Shown here: positions 58,568 to 64,000 of the stretch, one piece after another
Position numbering within the stretch: the first letter of the stretch is position 1
Layout of the letters: each line of letters begins with the position of its first letter
Assembly (NCBI GenBank): GCA_035638075.1
Contig: DASRAU010000003.1
Location: 62,001 to 126,000 of the forward strand
Origin: DASRAU01 sp035638075
GTDB lineage: Bacteria; Acidobacteriota; Polarisedimenticolia; Gp22-AA2
Direction: 5' to 3'
DNA length: 64,000 nucleotides
Program-made: the position numbers and the translations under genes
Notes under the pieces: model-generated
Databases searched by the model: none
What the model saw: the letters and a program-made list of their open reading frames with translations, nothing else
Told to the model about the DNA's origin: nothing

Positions 58568-60169
58568 CTAGCGGCGGATGTCCTTGAGGATCTCGCGGGC
58601 CGCGTTCTTTCCGGGCGCGCCCATGACGCCGCCGCCCGGGTGCGCGCCGGAGCCGCACAGGTAGAGGCCGCGCACGGGGGTGCGGTAATTCGCCCAGCGC
58701 GGGGCGGGGCGCAGGAAGAAGAGCTGATCGGGGGTCATCTCGCCGTGGAAGATGTTCCCCTCGGTGAGACCGAAGATCTGCTCCAGGTCCCAGGGCGACA
58801 AGACCTCGCGGCCGATGATGATCTTCTTGATGTTGGGGATGTACTGCTCGAGGTTGTCGATGATGTTGTCGCCGACCTTCTCGCGGATCTCCGGCCAGGT
58901 CGCCCCCTTAAGATGATACGGACCCCACTGCACGAACATCGACATCACGTGGTGGCCCTTCGGGGTGAGCGTGTCGTCGAGCACCGACGCGACGTTGCCG
59001 TCGATGAGCGGGTGCTTCGAGGGCCGGCCGTACTTCATGTCGTCGTAGGCCAGCTCGAGGTACTCGAGGGACGGGGCGATCTCGAACATCGCCGCCTGGT
59101 GCGGGGCCTTCGGATCCTGGCCGGGGATGCACTTCCAGTCGGGCAGCTCCGACAGCGCCAGGTTCATCTTGATGGACGAGCCCTGGATGCGGAAATTGGT
59201 GATGTCCTGGACGAAATCGGCGGGGAGCGCCGCCTTGTCCACCATCTTGAGGAAGGTGCGCTTCGGGTCGAGGTTCGACGCCACGACGCGCGCCCGGTGC
59301 TCGTCGCCATTCTTCAGCGCCACGCCGCGGCAGACGCCGCCTTCGACGATGAACTTCGAGACCTCGGCGTCGGTCTTCACCTCGACGCCCATGTCCTTCA
59401 CCGAGCGGAGCAGCGCATTGGCGATGCCGCTCATGCCGCCCTTGACGTAGCCCCACGCCCCGGGCTGCCCGTCGATCGACGAGCCGATGGAGTGGTGCAG
59501 CATGACCGCGGCCGAGCCGGGGCTGTACGGGCCGACGCAGGTGCCGATCATCCCGTTGATGGCGAGCGCCGCCTTGACCTCGTCGGACTCGAAGCGGCGG
59601 CCAAGGTAGTCGGCGCACGACGAGGTCATCAGCTCCATGAAGTGTTTGATCTTCTTCTCGCCGAGCTTCATCATCCGCCGGCCGAATTTCGCGAAGTCGA
59701 GCATCTCGCCGAGGCCGCGCGGCGGGAACGCCGGCGGCGTCATGCGCAGGATCTCGTCGATGAAGGGTTGCAGCTCGGCGAGGTCGGCCTCGAAGCGGGC
59801 GAGGTTGTCGACGTCCTTGCGCGAGAACTTGGCGATCTCCGGCTCGCGCTTCTTGAGGTCCGCGTACCACAGCATGTAACGGTTGTCGGGATACACGTAG
59901 AACGAGTGCGGCTCGGGGATGAGGGTCTCGAAGCCATATTCCTTCATCCGGAAGTCGTTGATGATCTCCGGCATCAGCAGCGAGCAGACGTAGGACGTGC
60001 GGGTGACCTTGTGCCCGGGGATGATCTCCTCGGTGACGCAGGCGCCGCCGACGATGGGGCGGCGTTCGAGGACCAGCACCTTGAAGCGGGCCTTCGCCAG
60101 GTACCCGGCGGCGATGAGGCCGTTGTGCCCCCCGCCGACGATGATCGCGTCGTAGCGTGCCGCCGCCAT
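58568..60169 (-). CDS. FAD/NAD(P)-dependent oxidoreductase, PYROXD2-like, copy 2
   Basis: The protein has 533 residues from ATG 60169, after GGAGGGGGGACC. It is homologous to copy 1 throughout: DAIIVGGGHNGLIAAGYLAKARF (split by the FAD-binding helix), GGACVTEEIIPGHK, KGGMSGIANALL, HVMSMFVQWGPYHLKG, IFHGEMTPDQLF and a final GLYLCGSGAHPGGG. The substrate is unknown. The divergent neighbour is MttB-family copy 2, giving the same gene pair and orientation as at 46337-50059. The kinase and dehydratase genes follow closely downstream, so an extended operon is likely. Confidence 0.88.
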   Translation of the reverse strand: MAAARYDAIIVGGGHNGLIAAGYLAKARFKVLVLERRPIVGGACVTEEIIPGHKVTRTSYVCSLLMPEIINDFRMKEYGFETLIPEPHSFYVYPDNRYMLWYADLKKREPEIAKFSRKDVDNLARFEADLAELQPFIDEILRMTPPAFPPRGLGEMLDFAKFGRRMMKLGEKKIKHFMELMTSSCADYLGRRFESDEVKAALAINGMIGTCVGPYSPGSAAVMLHHSIGSSIDGQPGAWGYVKGGMSGIANALLRSVKDMGVEVKTDAEVSKFIVEGGVCRGVALKNGDEHRARVVASNLDPKRTFLKMVDKAALPADFVQDITNFRIQGSSIKMNLALSELPDWKCIPGQDPKAPHQAAMFEIAPSLEYLELAYDDMKYGRPSKHPLIDGNVASVLDDTLTPKGHHVMSMFVQWGPYHLKGATWPEIREKVGDNIIDNLEQYIPNIKKIIIGREVLSPWDLEQIFGLTEGNIFHGEMTPDQLFFLRPAPRWANYRTPVRGLYLCGSGAHPGGGVMGAPGKNAAREILKDIRR

Positions 60170-60306
60170 TGGTCCCCCCTCCCTCCGCCGCGTCGGACGC
60201 GGCCCGAAAAGCATTGCGTCCGAACCAGCGACGCGCCGAAATCCCTGATGCTGTGGTGCCAATCTAGCACAGCGATCGCGCCGCGGATCCGCGCTTCGGC
60301 GCCGTG

Positions 60307-60321
60307 ATGCTGTTACGGCTT
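60307..60321. promoter_or_regulatory. Operator-like site C (copy 2)
   Basis: ATGCTGTTACGGCTT, differing at one base from the reverse complement of site D. It lies 137 bp before the flavoprotein start. Confidence 0.6.
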
Positions 60322-60348
60322 GAGGAAAGGCGAATCGCCGCAACCCCA

Positions 60349-60363
60349 AAGCCGTAACGGCAT
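60349..60363. promoter_or_regulatory. Operator-like site D (mttB-proximal, copy 2)
   Basis: AAGCCGTAACGGCAT, 93 bp before the mttB-like ATG, centre to centre 42 bp from site C. Read in the gene direction, it matches site A (ATGCCGTAATGGCAT) at 13 of 15 positions. Confidence 0.6.
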
Positions 60364-60414
60364 TACGCGGGTTTCAGGGAACGGCACGTGTCGATCCGGA
60401 GGGGTCAGCGGGGG

Positions 60415-60420
60415 CATAAT
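60415..60420 (+). promoter_or_regulatory. -10 box CATAAT of mttB-like copy 2
   Basis: CATAAT at 60415-60420, 36 nt before the ATG at 60457. There is no good -35, consistent with an activator acting from site D or C. Confidence 0.4.
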
Positions 60421-60456
60421 CCGGGTTGTCACGGCAGCATCACCGGAGGTGTCCCC

Positions 60457-61899
60457 ATGGTCCCGGAGGTCCGCATCCTCAGCGACGACGAAGTGCGGCG
60501 GCTCCATACCCGCGCCCTGGAGATCCTCGAGCGCGTCGGCATCCGCTACGAGAGCCCGCGCGCCCTCGACCTGCTCGCCGAGGCCGGCCAGGAGGTGGAC
60601 CGCGAGGCCGGCGTGGCGCGCCTCAAGCCGGAGTTCGTCGAGGCCTGCATCAAGAGCACGCCGCGGGTCATCACGCTCGCCGGCCGCCGGGGCGAGCACG
60701 ACATGGTGCTCGAAGGCAAGCGCCTGCGCATCACCACCAACGGCCAGGCGACCTTCACCCAGGACTACGACACGGGGCAGCGCCGACCGGCGACCGTCAA
60801 GGACCTGCGCGACTCCACCAAGCTGGCCCACTATCTCGACGTCGTCGACTACGTCTGGCCGATGGTGGTGCCGATGGACGTCCCGGGCGGCAGCCGCGGG
60901 CTGCACGAGATGTACCACTCGTTCTCCATGACCAGCAAGCACATCCAGCACGAGATCCAGCTGCCGGAGCACGTGCCGTTCGCGCTCGAGATGCTCGACG
61001 TGCTGTGCGGCGACCGGGCGGCGCTGAAGCGCCGGCCGCCGTTCTCGGTCGTGGCGTGCACCGTGTCGCCGCTGCAGCACGAGCCGAAGATGGCCGACCT
61101 GTGCATCGATCTCGCCCGCGCCGGCATCCCGATCATCATCTGGCCGATGCCTTTGACCGGCGCCACGGCGCCCGTCACCGTCGCCGGGACCTGCCTGATG
61201 AGCGTGGTCGAGTTCCTGTCCGGCGTGGCGCTGTTCCAGGCGGCGGCGCCGGGGTGCCCGCTCATCTACCCGCTCGGCCCCGAGGTGCTCGACATGAAGT
61301 CGGGCATGGCGGTCTGCGCCGGGCCGGAGATCCCGCTCTTCAATCTCGTGCTGGGGCAGATGGCGAAGTTCTACGACATCCCGGCGATCGCCGTCGGGCT
61401 CAACTCCGACGCCAAGGAGCCCGGGATCCAGGCGGCGTACGAGTCGATGCAGACGGGGCTCGCGGCCGCGCTGTCGGGGGCGGACCTCCTCGTCGGCATC
61501 GGCATCCTCGATGACAACAACGTGATGTCGCTGCCGCAGATGGTGATCGAATCCGAGATCGCCCGGATGGTGAAGCGCATCCGCGAAGGCGTCGTCGTGA
61601 GCGACGAGACCCTCATGAGCCACCTGATCGAGAAGGCCGGCCCCGGCTCGCACTTCCTCGGCTTCAAGGAGACGCTCGCGGGCCTCAAGGGGGGCGCGGT
61701 TTTCTTCCCACGCCTGTCCTACCGCAACACCTACGACAAGTTCTTCGAGGAAGGACGCAACGAGGTCGTCTACGCCCGCTCCGAGGTGCAGCGCCTGCTG
61801 GCACAGCCGGACCCCGATCCGCTGCCGCCGGAGATCGACCGCGAGCTGAAGCGGATCCTCGCGGCCGCCGACACGGCCTGCGCCGACAGCGCGGCGTAG
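60457..61899 (+). CDS. MttB-family (trimethylamine methyltransferase-like) protein, non-pyrrolysine, copy 2
   Basis: The protein has 480 residues from ATG 60457, 6 nt after GGAGGT. It is collinear with copy 1: LSDDEVRRLHTRALEILERVG, ITTNGQATFTQDYDTG, ACTVSPLQHEPK, MPLTGATAPVTVAGT, YPLGPEVLDMKSG, LNSDAKEPGIQAAYESMQTG, GIGILDDNNVMSLPQMV. No in-frame amber codon is seen. The biochemical substrate is unknown. Methyl transfer from a quaternary or tertiary amine to a corrinoid protein is the known chemistry of the family. The partner corrinoid protein is not encoded nearby. It is convergent with the small secreted protein, 14 nt away. Confidence 0.88.
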   Translation: MVPEVRILSDDEVRRLHTRALEILERVGIRYESPRALDLLAEAGQEVDREAGVARLKPEFVEACIKSTPRVITLAGRRGEHDMVLEGKRLRITTNGQATFTQDYDTGQRRPATVKDLRDSTKLAHYLDVVDYVWPMVVPMDVPGGSRGLHEMYHSFSMTSKHIQHEIQLPEHVPFALEMLDVLCGDRAALKRRPPFSVVACTVSPLQHEPKMADLCIDLARAGIPIIIWPMPLTGATAPVTVAGTCLMSVVEFLSGVALFQAAAPGCPLIYPLGPEVLDMKSGMAVCAGPEIPLFNLVLGQMAKFYDIPAIAVGLNSDAKEPGIQAAYESMQTGLAAALSGADLLVGIGILDDNNVMSLPQMVIESEIARMVKRIREGVVVSDETLMSHLIEKAGPGSHFLGFKETLAGLKGGAVFFPRLSYRNTYDKFFEEGRNEVVYARSEVQRLLAQPDPDPLPPEIDRELKRILAAADTACADSAA

Positions 61900-61913
61900 C
61901 CCGCCGCCCGCGA

Positions 61914-62417
61914 TCAGGGCATCTTCCAGGTCCCGAAGATCGTCATCGTCTGGCCGGTGGAGCCCTTGCCCGGGCGCTTCGGGCCGGGGATCGCCTGGAA
62001 GCGCATCGTCCCGGACATGCCGCGGTACTTGCCCGTGCCCGAGACGATGGTGCCGCCGACATTGAGGACGCCCGGCGTCATGGCGGCGCTCAGCTCGCAG
62101 AAGATGCGGTCGCCTTCCGGGTCGGTCAGGGTGCAGCGACCGACGCCGCCGGTCTTCGGGGCGCTGAAGCCGAGGCACTCGCTGTCGAGCGACGGGGCGA
62201 AGCCGGTCTGGGTCCGCACCAGCACCGGCCCGGTGAAGCGGTAGATCGTCACCGTGTCGGCCTCCTCCCCGAACTCCATCGAGTAGGTGTCACCCGACAC
62301 CGTCCAGGTCCCGTCGAACTGCCCGTCTTTGGCGATCTCCCACGCCCCCGCCGGCGCCCCAGCGGTCGCCAGCACGAGCCCCAAAGCCGCCACCCACGCC
62401 GCCGCCATTCGTGCCAT
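61914..62417 (-). CDS. Small secreted beta-barrel-like protein of unknown function
   Basis: The protein has 167 residues from ATG 62417. A signal peptide ends near AGAPAGA|W. The mature 140 residues are strand-rich (GTWTVSGDTYSMEFG, TVTIYRFTGPVLVRTQT, GGTIVSGTGKYRGMSGTMRF), with two cysteines. The GTGKYxGMSGT turn occurs in allene-oxide-cyclase-like or lipocalin-like barrels of exported bacterial proteins. No function can be assigned. Its leader contains the hairpin GGCCGCCC/GGGCGGCC (62429-62446) followed by GGAGG, with TAAGAT as a -10 candidate upstream. Confidence 0.65.
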   Translation of the reverse strand: MARMAAAWVAALGLVLATAGAPAGAWEIAKDGQFDGTWTVSGDTYSMEFGEEADTVTIYRFTGPVLVRTQTGFAPSLDSECLGFSAPKTGGVGRCTLTDPEGDRIFCELSAAMTPGVLNVGGTIVSGTGKYRGMSGTMRFQAIPGPKRPGKGSTGQTMTIFGTWKMP

Positions 62418-62428
62418 GCCCCACCTCC

Positions 62429-62446
62429 GGCCGCCCCCGGGCGGCC
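62429..62446 (-). promoter_or_regulatory. 8-bp hairpin in the leader of the small secreted protein gene
   Basis: GGCCGCCC and GGGCGGCC arms around CC. On the minus strand it lies just upstream of the GGAGG ribosome site, so it could limit ribosome access. Confidence 0.4.
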
Positions 62447-62461
62447 CCCTATCTTAATTGG

Positions 62462-62490
62462 TCGACGGATGGCGTTCCGTCGATTAGATT
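62462..62490 (+). promoter_or_regulatory. CLC channel promoter with overlapping 8-bp inverted repeat
   Basis: TCGACG (62462-62467), a 17-bp spacer and TAGATT (62485-62490). The inverted repeat TCGACGGA ... TCCGTCGA (62462-62469 and 62476-62483) covers the -35 and the spacer, a repressor-like location. The start codon is 5 nt (GTG) or 11 nt (ATG) further on. Confidence 0.5.
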
Positions 62491-62501
62491 GAACAGTGGC
62501 A

Positions 62502-64000
62502 ATGACCTGGCGCGACGTCCGTCTCCCGGCATTCTTCCGCACACGCCCCGGGGACCGGCGTTTCATCTTTCTCGTCCCCCTGACCGGGCTCCTCACCGGC
62601 ATCGCCTCGACCGCCCTCATCCGGCTGCTAGGCCAGGTCCAGAAGGGTTTCTGGGGCGACGGGCGGCACCTGCTCGAGGCGGCGCTGGGGCTGCCGTGGT
62701 GGCACCGGCTCGCCGCGCCGATGATCGGCGGTGTGCTGGTCGGCCTGGTGATGCTGGCCGTGAAGCGCCCTCTGGTCACCACCGGCACCACCGGCCTCAT
62801 CGAGGCCGTCGCGAAGAAGAGCGGCATCCTGACGGCGGGTGAGACGGTCCTCGGGGCGCTCGCCACGCTGCTGACGGTCGGTTCGGGCGGATCGCTCGGC
62901 CGCGAGGCGCCGCTGGTGCACTCGGGCGCGACCATCGGCTCCGTCCTCGGGCGGCGCATGGGCCTGTCGGCGCAGCGCATCAAGATCCTCCTGGCGTGCG
63001 GGGCGGCCTCCGGCATCGCCGCCGCCTACAACGCGCCCATCGGCGGCGCGCTGTTCGGTCTCGAGGTCATCCTCGGCAACTTCGCGCTCGAGGCCTTCGG
63101 CCCGGTGGTCGTCTCCACCGCCATCGCCACCGTGGTGTCGCGGCGCCTGAGCGGCGCGTACCTGGCGTACCAGCCGCCGATGCTGCCGAGCCTCGTGTCC
63201 ACCTGGGAGCTGGGCTACTACCTGCTCATGGGGCTGGGATTCGGGATCGCGGGGGTGCTTTTCCTGTGGGGCGTCCGGGGCGGCGGCCGCCTGTTCGAGC
63301 GTCTGCCGATCGCGCCGCAGCTCAAGCCGATGGTGGGGCTGGGGATCGTCGGGCTCATCGGCCTCGAGTTCCCGCACGTCTTCGGCAACGGGTACGACAC
63401 CGTCGACCTGGTGCTGCACGGGTCGCTGCCGCTGCTGTTGGTCCTGATCCTGCCGGTGCTCAAGACCGCGGCCACCGCCGCCACCGCCGGCTCGGGCGGC
63501 GCGGGAGGGATGTTCACGCCGACGCTGTTCGTGGGGTCGATGCTCGGCTCGGCCTACGGGTCGTGGGCGCACTCGCTGTCGCCGCTGACCACCGCCAGCC
63601 CGATCGTCTACGCGCTCGTCGGCATGGGGGCGATGCTGGCGGCGACGACGCAGGCGCCGCTCACCGCCATCTTGATGATCTTCGAGCTCACCGGCGACTT
63701 CCAGATCCTGCTGCCGCTCATGTTCGCGTGCGGGCTGTCGATCGTCATGGCGCGCCTCGTCGGCGGGCGTTCGCAGTACACCGCCGCCCTCGAGGAGCGC
63801 GGGGTGCGGCTCGGCGGCCGTCTCGAGGAGCTGGTGATGGACACCATCCTCGTGCGCGAGGTGATGCGACAGGGGGTCTCGGGGGTGCCCGAGAACGAGC
63901 CGCTCGACGGCGTCGTGCGGCGGATGATGGACGAGGGGCGCAAGGAGCTCTACGTCGTCGGCGACGAAGGCACCTTCAAGGGGGCGATCACGCTGGCGGA
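62502..64000 (+). CDS. CLC-family chloride channel/antiporter with C-terminal CBS domain, 5' part (cut by window end)
   Basis: The frame is open from ATG 62502 (GTG 62496 possible) to the window end; 499 residues are visible. The CLC signature GSGGSLGREAP holds the gating glutamate (Glu135, equivalent to the conserved GREGP Glu), then AAYNAPIGGALFGLEV and the second anion-binding motif GGMFTPTLF. About 16 membrane helices are expected. From about residue 445 a CBS domain begins (TILVREVMRQGVSG), cut near VVGDEGTFKGAITLA. Bacterial CLC proteins exchange chloride for protons or are passive channels; which applies here is unclear. It is divergent from the small secreted protein gene. Confidence 0.93.
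   Translation, partial: MTWRDVRLPAFFRTRPGDRRFIFLVPLTGLLTGIASTALIRLLGQVQKGFWGDGRHLLEAALGLPWWHRLAAPMIGGVLVGLVMLAVKRPLVTTGTTGLIEAVAKKSGILTAGETVLGALATLLTVGSGGSLGREAPLVHSGATIGSVLGRRMGLSAQRIKILLACGAASGIAAAYNAPIGGALFGLEVILGNFALEAFGPVVVSTAIATVVSRRLSGAYLAYQPPMLPSLVSTWELGYYLLMGLGFGIAGVLFLWGVRGGGRLFERLPIAPQLKPMVGLGIVGLIGLEFPHVFGNGYDTVDLVLHGSLPLLLVLILPVLKTAATAATAGSGGAGGMFTPTLFVGSMLGSAYGSWAHSLSPLTTASPIVYALVGMGAMLAATTQAPLTAILMIFELTGDFQILLPLMFACGLSIVMARLVGGRSQYTAALEERGVRLGGRLEELVMDTILVREVMRQGVSGVPENEPLDGVVRRMMDEGRKELYVVGDEGTFKGAITLA

Noticed and set aside
46337..61899. Pyrrolysine-containing trimethylamine methyltransferase (true MttB)
   Set aside because: No in-frame TAG is present in either gene and no pylT or pylBCDS genes are visible, so these are non-Pyl family members.

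Overview
This is a contiguous, very GC-rich bacterial chromosome segment with strong G/C preference at third codon positions. The gene content suggests a diderm such as an Acidobacteriota member: an Oar-like TonB-dependent receptor with an N-terminal carboxypeptidase-regulatory-like domain, Ser/Thr kinases with zinc-ribbon N-termini, MopE-type and ELWxSDGTxxGT repeat proteins, an outer-membrane barrel and an S9 peptidase. Myxococcota or another deep-branching diderm cannot be excluded, because no rRNA or strong phylogenetic marker is present. I see no prophage, IS element, CRISPR array or replication origin.

Layout. 1-9 kb: the 3' part of a sigma-54 activator, a 1222-residue TonB-dependent receptor with a calcium-loop insert, cysS, a YraN-family gene, two overlapping methyltransferases, then tRNA-Gly(GCC) and tRNA-Cys(GCA), each with its own promoter. 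9-15 kb: an acyl-CoA synthetase, two class III aminotransferases and a sulfatase-fold hydrolase with Thr at the nucleophile position. 15-24 kb, minus strand: a pair of paralogous secreted MopE-like proteins flanking a 1231-residue TPR receptor kinase. 24-31 kb: a dipeptide epimerase coupled to an AtoE-type transporter, a secreted protein coupled to a small Smr protein, and an S9 peptidase coupled to a SET-domain protein. 31-46 kb: a PLP decarboxylase, a 2912-residue secreted subtilase, a barrel protein, a CocE-type hydrolase, and a free-standing copy of the subtilase's C-terminal module. 46-62 kb: two copies of a divergent module, each with a non-pyrrolysine MttB-family methyltransferase gene and a PYROXD2/phytoene-desaturase-like flavoprotein gene. 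Between the copies lie an orphan MshEN protein, an ELW-repeat protein, a threonine dehydratase and a polytopic kinase. 62-64 kb: a small secreted protein and a CLC channel cut by the window edge.

Main discovery candidate. Both MttB/flavoprotein modules carry the same near-palindromic 15-bp sequence (consensus ATGCCGTTACGGCTT) twice in the divergent intergenic region. The mttB-proximal copy lies 94 bp from the start codon in both cases. The two copies in each region are 32 and 42 bp apart centre to centre, about three and four helical turns. This points to a co-regulated, duplicated and apparently uncharacterised methyltransferase-oxidoreductase system. No corrinoid protein or corrinoid-activation gene is visible in the window.

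Recurrent themes. At least seven genes have a -10-like hexamer 5-10 nt upstream of the start codon, suggesting frequent leaderless transcription. At least four exported proteins carry Asp/Asn-rich, probably calcium-binding, repeats. Translational coupling by ATGA or TTGA overlaps is common.
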